A DNA stretch of 64,000 nt from Euptelea pleiosperma (lineage: Eukaryota; Streptophyta; Magnoliopsida; Ranunculales; Eupteleaceae), in assembly GCA_035048495.1 (NCBI GenBank), contig CM068543.1:21503751-21567750 (forward strand). Reading direction: 5' to 3'. Made by a program: the position numbers and the translations under genes. The stretch's first letter is position 1. Every line of letters begins with the position of its first letter. Below the pieces are notes generated by a model. That model was given only the letters and a program-made list of their open reading frames with translations, made no database searches and was not told the DNA's origin. Shown one piece after another: positions 47,501 through 55,865 of this stretch.

Positions 47501-47590
47501 GCGGATGAATCCGGCCTCCAGGAGTTTATCAATCTCTTCCTGGACTGCCTGCTGCTTCTCTGGAGCAATCCTCCGAGGTCTCTGTTTCAC
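44528..47590 (-). CDS. Pol: RT, two RNase H domains, integrase (Tat-type gypsy)
   Basis: A 1020-codon frame opens at a GTG, because the upstream frame breaks there (about 47594). Counting from 47590: RT residues 1-280 with YIDD at 153-156. A first RNase H-like domain spans about 290-415. A second, complete RNase H is at 446-575 with TDGSA (Asp452), EAEYEA (Glu488/490) and TDSQ (Asp514). The integrase zinc finger has His673, His680, Cys711 and Cys714, and the catalytic core has Asp743, Asp803 and Glu839. The C-terminus ends NMRIFYQ without a chromodomain. The doubled RNase H is a Tat-group trait. All catalytic residues are present, yet the frame is cut off from gag-protease, so it is not expressed as a normal polyprotein unless by frameshifting. 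Confidence 0.93.
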   Translation of the reverse strand: MKQRPRRIAPEKQQAVQEEIDKLLEAGFIREVNNAQWLANIVAVPKKNGKIRVCIDFTHLNKACPKDPYPLPRIDQLVDATSGYEILSFMDGYSGYNQIPLYEPDQEMTAFTTDRGVFCYRVMPFGLKNAGATYQRLVNKMFHDMIGVTMEVYIDDMMVKTRTRELHLGDLEKTFDRLREYQMKLNPAKCVFGVTSGKFLGYLITRRGIEANPEQIRALTDMPSPKNRKEVQKLVGRIAALNCFIARSSDRCRPLFRLLKKNGRFDWTEECDEAFQKLKHYLSQPPILSKPDQGEPLDLYLATTDESISVVLFRELDREERPVYFTSKTLIGAETRYATIEKAALALIYASRRLKPYFEGRTITVYTEHPLKSILGKIDLSGRMAKWAIYLAQYDIQFSPRTSEKGHALAGFLADFPVQDVADTGGEDREVLPLPELPEMLNPKTGWRLFTDGSANENGSGVGVVLVTPENTRLEKSVKFGFVASNNEAEYEAMISGLQTALDLGITDITAYTDSQLVVSQFAGTYLARDERMAAYLDIVQHLAERFGNIKIHQLPRMENRHADALAYLSTMMGGAESRTISVDYQEFPSIHSPVEVYLAPVEVDHEPSWMDDFRRYLQHGELPSGRDAAKRIQRLGRRYIMVGQDLYRKSASGPLLKCLTPRESQQVLLEIHAGECGNHSGARTLAHKALSQGYFWPYMQKDAKLLVKKCEKCQKYSPLIKVPAEELHPVFSPWPFAKWGLDIMGPFPTAPGNVRFLLVATDYFTKWIEAVPLVQVQSSHVKRFLWENIICRFGIPEEIVTDNGTQFDSTKVKALCQALNIKKRLSAPRYPQNNGLAERANRVILENLKKRLDRAKGKWAEELSGVLWAYRTTPRRTTGESPFSLAYGSEAVIPTEVVIPTSRTQAVNTGQNEGILARDNDLLEERREQAVVRLANYQQTIKRSYDRRVRRRTFKVGDLVLRKVFDNTREPGSGKLGANWEGPYLVDRIGQNGAYYLKTQDGDVFERPWNAFNMRIFYQ

Positions 47591-47880
47591 AGGTAATGAT
47601 CTCTATTTACCTGTAGATGGTGGCAGGAAATGTCGGGAGAAATACCCGGCATATCGTTAAATGACCATGCGAAAACATCCATATAAGATTTGAGAAAATC
47701 AGTGAAGGATATTTTTTCTTCCACAGATAATCCAGCCCCGATATAAGTACACTTTGGGTTTTCCTCACTACCGAGGTTAACCTGATCAGTCTCCTCAACT
47801 GTGGGACTTGTCCCTTGCTCAATATCACCTTCCCGGGTCAGCGCAGTCTGCTCCAGACTTGTCGGGATGCGCTCTAATTG

Positions 47881-48804
47881 CTATTTTTCCATAACTACGG
47901 ACGAAGTTCCCCCTCCATGATGATCCTCCAGGACTGGGACCTGCTTCCATTTCAGGGCCATGGCATAGCATTTTGCCGAGATGGCCTGATCTCCCTTGAG
48001 CTCCATAATCCCGTGAGCAGTCGGGAATCGGAACAATTGATGATAAGTAGACGGTACCCCCTTGACTTCATGTATCCAGCCTCTCCCCAAGATGCCGTTG
48101 TAGGGGGATGGTGTATCTAGAACAAGAAATTCGACCATAGACGTGATCGGTCCCGTCTTTACTGGCAGAATTATCTTTCCCATTGCATATTCTCTCTGGC
48201 CATTGAATCCGACCAGAGGAACATTGCTCTGGATGAGATCTGACGGGTTAAAACCCATCTTCCGATAAGCCTCTGCAAATAAAATCTCTGCTGAGCTCCC
48301 AGGATCAATCAACAGACGCTTCACCTCATAATTACCCACAGGCAAAGTGAGCACTAGCGCGTCTGAATGTGGATGATCTACTCCCACGAGATCTCTGTCG
48401 GAGAAGAAAATCGCTGCGTCAGTGCTCTCCATCATCTCCACGGGATCTGTGATTCTAGGTCCCATTGATAGGTGTAAGATCTCATTCAGGTGTTCAACCT
48501 TCCTGATTTTAATCCTGTCCACCCTCTCCGTCTCTCCACGGGATAGTTGCCGTCCTCCCCCGTGTATCACATCAATTATCAACCCACGCTCTTGCTGTTT
48601 AACGGGGTTCTTATCCTTCTTGAGAACCTCGGCTCCAGCTACTGCCCCAGTCGTGCTGGCAATAAACTGTTGCAAAAAGCCTTGGTTAATCAGGTCCTCA
48701 ATCTTATGTTTCATCGCCCAGCATTTATTGGTTATGTGCCCTGCTTCTTGGTGGAAGGCACAGAACAGATTCATATCTCTATCTCCCTTCAAATCCGGCC
48801 TCAT
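47881..48804 (-). CDS. Gag zinc knuckle and protease segment (gypsy)
   Basis: This 307-codon frame is in register with gag but separated from it by a TAA. Residues 15-28 form a C-x2-H-x4-H-x4-C knuckle (CAFH, AGH, NKC), the variant usual in Tat elements. LLIDPGSSAEILF with Asp167 is the aspartic protease active site, and LGRGWIHEVKGVPSTYHQL is the conserved flap/second half. A TAG at 47881-47883 ends it. The same frame then continues open until the break near 47594, so the stop is probably a mutation or a read-through site. Confidence 0.88.
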   Translation of the reverse strand: MRPDLKGDRDMNLFCAFHQEAGHITNKCWAMKHKIEDLINQGFLQQFIASTTGAVAGAEVLKKDKNPVKQQERGLIIDVIHGGGRQLSRGETERVDRIKIRKVEHLNEILHLSMGPRITDPVEMMESTDAAIFFSDRDLVGVDHPHSDALVLTLPVGNYEVKRLLIDPGSSAEILFAEAYRKMGFNPSDLIQSNVPLVGFNGQREYAMGKIILPVKTGPITSMVEFLVLDTPSPYNGILGRGWIHEVKGVPSTYHQLFRFPTAHGIMELKGDQAISAKCYAMALKWKQVPVLEDHHGGGTSSVVMEK

Positions 48805-48816
48805 TGGTCGGGGATA

Positions 48817-50073
48817 TTAGAGATACTTCTCGTTTTTAATCAGATCAAATATCTGACTAATGGTCTTGTTCAAGGATGTAAAAATCCTTCTCTCTCGACG
48901 GGGATACTGTCCAGTGCTCCCCGACTTCTCTGGTACCTTCACGGGAATCTCTGCGGTCGTGATAATCTCAGCTACAGCTTTTTGCTTTCCCTTCGAAATT
49001 TTGCTGGAGGTCGGGGCCTTCTTCACCTCATTCACAGATATAGCCACTCCTTGGCCTCGCTGGAGTGTGTCGTCCTCAAGTTTAGAGTATTTCTCTACTC
49101 GAAGAAACAGGGCTTCCATACTCACTGGCCTATTCTTCGTTAGAGACATGTATAGTCCAGAACTCGTGGATAATGCCTTGCGAAAGGCTGTAACGGCATG
49201 CTTATCATCACAGTCTTCCACTGTGGTCATGAGAGTATGGAATCTCTTTGTAAAATCTCGCAAGGTTTCTTTCTGATCACAATGTACATTAAATAGCACA
49301 TCGACATCATTCTTATGTAATCTGTTGCAAGAATATCGAGTGATGAAGAGAGTACTTAACTTCGTGAAGTCAGAAATGGTTCGGGGGGCTATCTGGTTAA
49401 ACCAGATCAATGCATCGTCGCTTAAAGTGGAAGGGAACATCCTGCAGAGGAGTTCGTCTTGAAACTCCCACATCGTCATCGCCTTTCTGAAGCGAAGTAC
49501 GTGATTCACAGGATCTGTCTCTCCTGTGAATATCGAAAATTTATGATAAGAAAAAGATTTTGGGGCACGGTATCCCTGTATCTCTTTTGTAAAAGGAGAA
49601 TCTCTAGGAATTCTCGTTGCCATTGCTGTCATTTTATCAGCCAATGTTTCTTTCTTTCCCATCATCTCAGCTACCAGATCAGCTATCTGCTTCCTGGTTT
49701 CTGGCTGAATATGATCCGAGCTTCGCTGGCAGGAAGACTCGGCTTTATGACGCTTCTCTGGAAGCGGAATATGGGAATCTCCACGTCTACTACGTGGATT
49801 TCGCAAGACAGATTCCTCTGAATTCGATCTGTCTGAATGGAAATGACTTTTCTCCTGGTGACTACGCCCTGCTGCACCAGATGTATAATCACCAGTTCGT
49901 TCAGCAGTCATCCGCTGCTTCAACTCCTCATTCTCTTCGCGCAATTGGGCAATCATCTTCTGCTGATTGTCCAATTCTCTCGCTCTTCTCCCCTCCGTAA
50001 TAGCATCTCTGAGATCGCTAGTCGGATTCTTCTCTCGTCCACTCCTGAGACCTGTGCGTCTGGTATCCACCAT
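48817..50073 (-). CDS. Gag capsid protein (gypsy), ends at a TAA before the zinc knuckle
   Basis: 418 residues from ATG at 50073. The N-terminal third is charged with a coiled-coil-like stretch (QQKMIAQLREENEELKQRM). The retrotransposon gag core follows: FTGETDPVNHVLRFRKAM, then WFNQIAPRTISDFTKLSTLF and CDQKETLRDFTKRFHTL. The TAA at 48817-48819 falls just before the conserved YPRPM segment that leads to the zinc knuckle, in the same frame. So gag is prematurely closed by one codon. The ATG lies about 45 bp downstream of the primer site, a normal short leader. Confidence 0.9.
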   Translation of the reverse strand: MVDTRRTGLRSGREKNPTSDLRDAITEGRRARELDNQQKMIAQLREENEELKQRMTAERTGDYTSGAAGRSHQEKSHFHSDRSNSEESVLRNPRSRRGDSHIPLPEKRHKAESSCQRSSDHIQPETRKQIADLVAEMMGKKETLADKMTAMATRIPRDSPFTKEIQGYRAPKSFSYHKFSIFTGETDPVNHVLRFRKAMTMWEFQDELLCRMFPSTLSDDALIWFNQIAPRTISDFTKLSTLFITRYSCNRLHKNDVDVLFNVHCDQKETLRDFTKRFHTLMTTVEDCDDKHAVTAFRKALSTSSGLYMSLTKNRPVSMEALFLRVEKYSKLEDDTLQRGQGVAISVNEVKKAPTSSKISKGKQKAVAEIITTAEIPVKVPEKSGSTGQYPRRERRIFTSLNKTISQIFDLIKNEKYL

Positions 50074-50116
50074 TGTTCGAATCGAATATCTCTTAGAACG
50101 GAAAACTTCTAGTCGT

Positions 50117-50134
50117 TTCCCACAGACGGCGCCA
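50117..50134 (-). promoter_or_regulatory. Primer-binding site of the gypsy element
   Basis: On the minus strand TGGCGCCGTCTGTGGGAA begins five bases after the LTR end. TGGCGCC pairs with a tRNA ending GGCGCCA, as in many plant Tat/Athila-type elements. Confidence 0.85.
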
Positions 50135-50139
50135 AAAGA

Positions 50140-51687
50140 TGTGGGGGAAAAATATCTGATCTAACCCACACAATCTTTGAGGTCAGACGATTCGGATTAT
50201 GGTGATGATCGGACGACTCTGATGCTCCAGGATGAAACTGCTTTCTCCTCTGCGAAGGATAGGATGATCTCCAGATGAGATTTGGTTGTACCTGTTGACA
50301 AGGCTCCGACGCTCAAGTCAGCTTGGGAAATGTAACAGGTTTTAGGAAATAGTAAAAGATTTCAGAGTTTAAGCTATCTGGATCTGGAGAGCAAGATCCC
50401 TTCTCAGTTCTGAGGGTCTCGTATTTATAACCTTAGAACTGGCGTGACTCACCTTCCACGTGTCTAGTCATTTATCAGTCAATGATGACTCAGATGGATT
50501 CTGTTATAAAACAGAATCTTATGGTTATATCTTGACTTCCTTGATTTGGCTATACCTGAAATAACTGAAATGACACTGAGGTGGCATCCTTCATGTCAGG
50601 TATTCAGATAAGGTGATGTTGAATTCGTGATAGTTCAACTAGCTGCCATGTGGCCAATATTCATTAGTTAAGAAATCGATTGTATTCAGAATACTTACCT
50701 CGTACGTAAGAGATCCTGCCACGTAAGTCATTTGACATCATCTGGCTTTGCCGGGATAATATTGAAATAGATCCCGTCAAGTAAGTCTGATGACCTTGTC
50801 GGGATAAATGCATCCAGCCAATAATGTGACCTTGCCGGGATGATGTCTCGGGAAGAGATGCTGGATTTCCCGGGATGAGATACTTGAGTTGCCAGGATGA
50901 GTTCCCGGGATGACATGTTTGGAGTTCCCGGGATGATATGCTTGAATTGCCAGGATGAGTTCCCGGGATGATATGTTTGGAGTTCCCGGGATGATATACT
51001 TGAGTTGCCAGGATGAGTTCCCGGGATGACATGTTTGAGTTCCCGGGATGATATACTTGAGTTGCCAGGATGAGTTCCCGGGATGAGATACTTGAGTTGC
51101 CAGGATGAGTTCCCGGGATGAGATACTTGAGTTGCCAGGATGAGTTCCCGGGATGAGATGTTGGAGTTGCCAGGATGAGTTCCCGGGATGAGATACTTGA
51201 GTTGCCAGGATGAGTTCCCGGGATGAGATGTTGGAGTTCCCGGGATGAGATACTTGAGTTGCCAGGATGAGTTCCCGGGATGAGATACTTGAAGTTCCCG
51301 GGATGATATGTTTGGAGTTCCCGGGAAGAGATGTTGGAGTTCCCGGGATGAGATTGTAAAAGATCCCGTCTATCCAGTTGATCTCGGTGGGATGAGACTC
51401 ATCAATATGTCGGGTAAGATTGAATACTTCCCGACATATTAAAGGCTGAGACGTTAATATTCTCTGTTAGCATCACTTCCATGTGTCGATAATACAATCC
51501 TGACACGTGGCATTTCCAAGTAATGGAAATCGAGTGACACGATAGGCAGTTTATAGCTCTTGATGATGATTCCAGCGCATTAACTCTCGCGTGCTGTCTT
51601 CTAACACGCGTCGTGTATTCGAAACCGCACGTGCTAAGCCAGAGATACGTGTCCAATTTTGACTTGCTGGAAAATACGGCACCCACA
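50140..51687 (-). repeat. 5' LTR of the gypsy element (right copy, 1548 bp)
   Basis: Nearly identical to the left LTR. Differences seen include TTCGGTTA versus TTTGGCTA, TCCCGGGAAG versus TCTCGGGAAG, GAGATGTT versus GAGACGTT and AAGCTAGAG versus AAGCCAGAG. The 35-bp array spans about 50840-51355 and is two units shorter. Confidence 0.95.
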
Positions 51688-51944
51688 GTTACCATACAAC
51701 AACCCCCTTTGGAGATGAGAACTCCCCGTTCAAGCATTGTTCAAAAGTTAATACAATTAAATAATGACAACCGTCTGATCTATTGATGTTTTGGATCGGA
51801 TGGTTTTGATCATATGAACAGATCAATTATTAGCCTAGATGATCTTACCAATGGAACCCTTTGAATATTGGGTCCCAATCTTTCACATGGTGATCACACA
51901 TCTTTAATACCTTATATTTTTTCTTATGATATTCACAGTTCGCA
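51688..51944. other. Intergenic spacer after the gypsy element
   Basis: It begins with the right TSD copy GTTAC. No gene or repeat recognised. Confidence 0.45.
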
Positions 51945-52866
51945 TTCAGGTAGGATTTGTTTGGTACGCATGCAAACCATTACGCGTGCAATGGTTTGCA
52001 CACCCATATTATTTTCTTGTGTTTGGTTCGCACTACCTTTGCATACGCAAAGTTTAAAATTTACGCATTGTTTATATTTACTACCATTTGGTCCGTGCGC
52101 ATGCCTACTTAGGAAAGCACAGAATATGTGGGGCCACATATTAAGTACGAAAAAAAAACTCAAATTTTTCGTACTTAATACGTGGGCCCCACATATTTGA
52201 ACATGAATTCAAATTTTCAAAAACGAAAAAAAATTTAACAATAGAAAAATAATTGGTAATAACATAATTAACAGACGTTCTTTTTTTTACAAAATTTTTC
52301 AAAAAATAATGGTCGTTATTTTCTAGTATATTTTTCAGCATTTTAACGATGTATAAGGTAACGAGGGAGGTCCGAATCCGTTATGGCAAAAATAACGGCC
52401 GTTGTAACGGATTAGGACCTCCCCCGTTACTTTATGTTCCGTTAAAATTGGTCAAAAAATAACGATCATTATTTTCTGTTGTAACGAAAATAACTACCAT
52501 TATTTTTTGAAAAAAATTGTGAAAAAAAGGGCCATTATTTTTTTCCCATTTTTCTCGTTTTTTAAAATTTTAAATTTTAAGACTATTATTTCTGTTTTTT
52601 TTTTTTTTTTATGTAAAATAGGGTTTGATTTGAAAAAATATTAGATTTTAATTTGTACCTTATGCAAATCGTTTGCACTAGGAGGCTGTGTAAACAATTG
52701 CTCAGGGGTGAAATGGGTTTTTAATTACTAAAGAGGGTGAGCATTCATTTGCCTCTGTTCATGTGCAAATCGTCAAATGCACGTGTACCAAACATGTGTG
52801 GGAAACAATTACACGCGTAAACCTATTTGCACACCCAATTTGCACGCGTATCAAATGCACCCGTAG
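51945..52866. mobile_element. Inverted-repeat transposon (TTTGGTACGCATGCAAACC termini) with an AACGG hairpin inside
   Basis: The left end GGTAGGATTTGTTTGGTACG / CATGCAAACC is matched inversely by the right end GCACGCGTATCAAATGCACCC. Inside, around 52330-52460, lies a near-perfect palindrome: GGGAGGTCCGAATCCGTTAT, a short gap, then GTAACGGATTAGGACCTCCC. A relative of the left part lies inverted at about 60060-60213. No coding region. Confidence 0.6.
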
Positions 52867-52974
52867 TATTATATCAACTTAATATCGGGGCTCCATACTA
52901 TCCTAGTATCTCCGATATCTCTATGCTTCACATGGTGGGCCGGAGAAAAACTTTGATATCGAACGTCGATGTCC

Positions 52975-53280
52975 ATCCCAAAAATGTCACATGGATAAAT
53001 CTCTGACCCACTGACCCATAAATGTTTGGCCCACCCTTTAGTGGATCCACACACCAAAATTAGCTGATTGGTGATTTGTGGCCATGGGATTTGAACATTT
53101 TCATGGGTAATTTCTAGCTGTCGCAGTTGAACATTTATTTTGGGTGCTCCAATGGATTGAAATCAACAATCAGGCAATCAGGATCATTTTTGGTGTATGG
53201 ATCGATTAACGGGTGTGCCAAACATTTATAGGTCAGTGGGTCCGAAATAATAATTAATACTCCACGTACGTGAGCGTTTT
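52975..53280. repeat. MITE of the common interior type
   Basis: GACCCACTGACCCATAAATGTTTGGCCCACC and inverted CCAAACATTTATAGGTCAGTGGGTCC. The interior has ACACCAAAATTAGCTGATTGGTG. A second partial copy (53360-53475) follows. Confidence 0.6.
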
Positions 53281-53574
53281 ATGTGCTTCTCTGTGACTTC
53301 CACTCCCTAATATGCCAAGTGTCACATTATTTCAAACCCACTATACGATGAAGATTCCAATTTTCCTCAAACGACGTGGCGGTATATGTCACGTGGCACA
53401 TACATTTAGATACCACTAGGAACCAAAAATCAGCCCAATTGGTAATTCTAGCTGTTGGATTTGAGTCTTTTAATAATTTGATTTTTAGCCCTAACAGTGT
53501 CTCTCTTTATCAGATGGAGGGCTGCGAAACTTGGGGTAAAAGCTTTTAGAAGAGTAAGAAGGACCAAGGTTTAA

Positions 53575-53970
53575 AGGAGGCTGTTTTAACGATTAAACGG
53601 ACTGGGGGCGTTACCATTTAAACCGTTTAAATGCCATTAAAACGGATTGAAACGGCCAGGGGCAAAAATGAAAAAAAATGAGAAAAAATGGCGCTGAAAT
53701 TCAACTTTTGAAATTTGAAAATTAAAAAAAAAAAAAAAATTAACGGAAATTAAACAGATTTTAATGGAATTAAATGGATTTAACGGCCTTTTTTCACAAA
53801 ATTTTTCAGAATTAAACGGCTGTTTAAACGATTTTAACGGCCATTAAAACAAAAAAACGGCCGTTTTTTTTCAAAACCGATAAAACGTGTTTAAACGGTT
53901 TTAACGGAAACAGGCTTAGGGCGTTACCGTTTAAACAGCCGTTAAAACCATGGCCGCTTTTAAAACCATG
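53575..53970. mobile_element. CAAGGTTTAAA-family element (TTTAAACGG type)
   Basis: 396 bp from CAAGGTTTAAAGGAGGC to TTTTAAAACCATG, with perfect 8-bp duplications AGAAGGAC (53567-53574, 53971-53978). The interior repeats CCGTTTAAACGG-like words (GATTAAACGG, CCGTTTAAATGCC, GTTTAAACGG) in place of the CCGTTATAACGG words of the 21623 copy, while keeping GGACTGGGGGCGT at the same place. Confidence 0.88.
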
Positions 53971-53978
53971 AGAAGGAC

Positions 53979-54331
53979 ATCGTGATCCCTTGGGTGAAAG
54001 ACCCTAGGAGTTGGTTTAATTCCACAAATGTTGGTTTAATTCCACAAATTCTTTTATTGGATTCTACTCTAGCTAGCTATAAGTCTTGATGTCCATCTCG
54101 TCCCCTCGATTGATAAAACAAACTCGTTACATGGCATTGAGAAGCAAGATTGTATGTGAGATTGAAGCCTTAAAACCTCCTCTTGAATCTTTTTATTTTA
54201 ATTACATACAGTGATTCAAACAGAACAGCTAGCCGCTTTCTTGGCAAGGGTACGGTGAATCTAGCAGAGAGAGAGAGGCATCCCAACACATAACATATAA
54301 ACTAGTTTCCCAACATCATGAGAACCAAAAA
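53979..54331. other. Region 3' of the 18-residue-repeat gene
   Basis: It probably includes the 3' end of the minus-strand gene at 54332-55033. A GAGAGAGAG run lies at about 54262. No other feature. Confidence 0.4.
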
Positions 54332-55033
54332 CTAAAAACTCACGCGGAGTATGGACATCACAAATTTAAAAAACGGAACGATACCGGGACCAAACTTCAA
54401 AGCCACTTTCCCCTCCTCTTCTGTCAAACCCTGAAAGTAAGCTTTCTTCTTTGTTTTCGGCATTTGATTGTTTCCGTTCTCGTCGTAGTAAATCATATAA
54501 CATACCTTCAAAAAAACCTTCACGACTTTTGACCGCTCCTTCTTGAGCATCTTTAATAACACAGAGAACCCATCAACCAAATTATCAAAGGAATCTTGTA
54601 ATTCCTCTTGTTTAAACTTCATCAAGTTAATTATCGGCTTCACCGTCTCTTTTTTGGTCTCCATTAAAGAACTCATGTCTGCCTTAAGTGACACAAATAT
54701 GTTTTTCAGCTTCACGAATAAAGAACAAACCAGGCTCTTTAACGAAGTAGCGATGTCTTTGGCTTTCTTCATGGCAGAACATAATAAGCTCTTAAACCAA
54801 GTAAGCGTCTCTCTGACTTTCTTCGTTGTTGCACGAAACAAACGCTTCAATGACGTAAGAAACTCTATTGCTTTTTCAGAACAGTAATCCTTGAAGTTTG
54901 TTTTTGTAAGAAGGCCTACGGCGATCTCCTCCAATAATTTCTTCAAGAAAGCTTCAAGACGGCTATCTACCATCCCGGAAAGAGTTGCACCAAGCTTCTC
55001 AAAGAGAGCATTAAGAGCACCACTCCCCGCCAT
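54332..55033 (-). CDS. Unrecognised helical protein with 18-residue tandem repeats (233 aa)
   Basis: I do not recognise this protein. The ATG at 55033 opens 233 codons ending TAG; a frame extends slightly upstream without an ATG. Residues 62-133 are four consecutive 18-residue units with a shared pattern (hydrophobic-K-x-hydrophobic..., then a K/R pair), beginning LKRLFRATT, FKSLLCSAM, LKSLVCSLF and LKADMSSLM. Eighteen residues is five helical turns, so each unit would be an amphipathic helix. The N-terminus MAGSGALNALFEKLGATLSG and the tail GLTEEEGKVALKFGPGIVPF are also helix-like with a hydrophobic end. No signal peptide. A TATA box lies 37 bp upstream and a MITE abuts it. GTGAGT near the stop could alternatively be a splice donor. 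Confidence 0.6.
   Translation of the reverse strand: MAGSGALNALFEKLGATLSGMVDSRLEAFLKKLLEEIAVGLLTKTNFKDYCSEKAIEFLTSLKRLFRATTKKVRETLTWFKSLLCSAMKKAKDIATSLKSLVCSLFVKLKNIFVSLKADMSSLMETKKETVKPIINLMKFKQEELQDSFDNLVDGFSVLLKMLKKERSKVVKVFLKVCYMIYYDENGNNQMPKTKKKAYFQGLTEEEGKVALKFGPGIVPFFKFVMSILRVSF
54635..54850 (-). repeat. Four degenerate 54-bp coding repeats
   Basis: They encode residues 62-79, 80-97, 98-115 and 116-133 of the helical protein. Each is 54 bp with no gaps, so the reading frame is kept. Confidence 0.7.
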
Positions 55034-55067
55034 TGTTCTCAATCCTCAAAACACAACCCACCACCCC

Positions 55068-55080
55068 CCTTTTATAAGAA
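55068..55080 (-). promoter_or_regulatory. TATA box overlapping a MITE target duplication
   Basis: The minus strand reads TTCTTATAAAAGG. TATAAAAGG (55068-55076) is a consensus TATA box 37 bp before the ATG. The 9-bp duplication TTATAAGAA of the adjacent MITE (55072-55080) covers its upstream half. Confidence 0.65.
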
Positions 55081-55475
55081 GGGTCGGGCTCCCTTGACAG
55101 ATCTAAAATGACAGGGACACAATAGAAGCCACGTGGCACACTGTTACGTACAGGACTCTGACCGTATGGATGTTTGTCCTATCCCATGGTGGACCTACAA
55201 ACCAAAAATCAACCTGATTAGTGATTTATAGGCTTTGGATTGGACTTATTTTCATGGGATGATCTCAACTGCGGGAATTTGAACAGTATTTGAGGTACAA
55301 CGATGCAACGCTTATAAGTTATAAATTACTAATCAGGCTGATTTTTGGTGTAGGTCCACCATGGGATAGGACAAACATCCGTACGATCAGATTCCTGTAA
55401 CAGTGTGTCACGTGGCTTATATTGTGTCCCTGTCATTTTGCCAGTCATTTTATATCTGTCAACGGAGCCCTACCC
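55081..55475. mobile_element. MULE-type MITE, 9-bp TSD TTATAAGAA
   Basis: 395 bp with the same termini as the copy at 34404 (GGGTCGGGCTCC, GACAGATCTAAAATGACAGG). Perfect duplications TTATAAGAA are at 55072-55080 and 55476-55484. The interior is of the common type. It lies immediately upstream of the 18-residue-repeat gene. Confidence 0.92.
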
Positions 55476-55529
55476 TTATAAGAAAAGTTTTTAAACAGTG
55501 GGGTATCTAAGGTTACTTCGGAAAAATCT

Positions 55530-55865
55530 ATGATACAGAGAAGTCCCTCAAATTGCAATGTGGCACGTCATGAGTATTTGGCCGATACCTTGGTGGACCT
55601 AGCATGATTGGTGATTTCTATCCGTTGGATATTAGTACTTTTTCAGCATGGGCTTGGAACCTATACCCATAGGATGTTCATGAAGCCCATGAAAAAAAGG
55701 TGTTCAATTGAGCGGCTACAAATCATCAATCATGCTGATCTTTGTTTTGTAGGTCCATCAAGATGTGGGCCATGCATTCATGGGGCCAGTGGACCCAAAA
55801 GAGTGTTAAAGGTAGCAATTTGAAAGACTTTTGCATCAAAATTTTGATACATAATTCTGTATCAT
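55530..55865. repeat. MITE, TATGATACAGAGAAGTCCC terminus
   Basis: The left TATGATACAGAGAAGTCCCT and right inverted GACTTTTGCATC...GTATCATAG ends pair. The interior has CATGATTGGTGATTTCTATC. Sister of 30205-30530. Confidence 0.7.

Larger units (their letters stand above)
38495..51687 (-). mobile_element. 13.2-kb Ty3/gypsy (Tat-type) LTR retrotransposon with an antisense gene
   Basis: Long LTRs flank the interior, with perfect TSD GTTAC (38490-38494, 51688-51692). gag-pol reads on the minus strand, so the 5' LTR is the right-hand one. A primer site with TGGCGCC follows it and a purine tract precedes the left LTR. RT plus two RNase H-like domains, integrase without a chromodomain, and an intron-bearing antisense ORF between pol and the 3' LTR place it with the Tat group. 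The LTRs differ by only about five substitutions seen by eye plus a 70-bp length change, so insertion was recent. Even so, gag-pol is interrupted at three points. Confidence 0.95.

Noticed and set aside
48422..49276. Plus-strand frames of 130-200 codons opposite gag
   Set aside because: Shadows of the minus-strand gag/protease coding sequence; no domain or start context.
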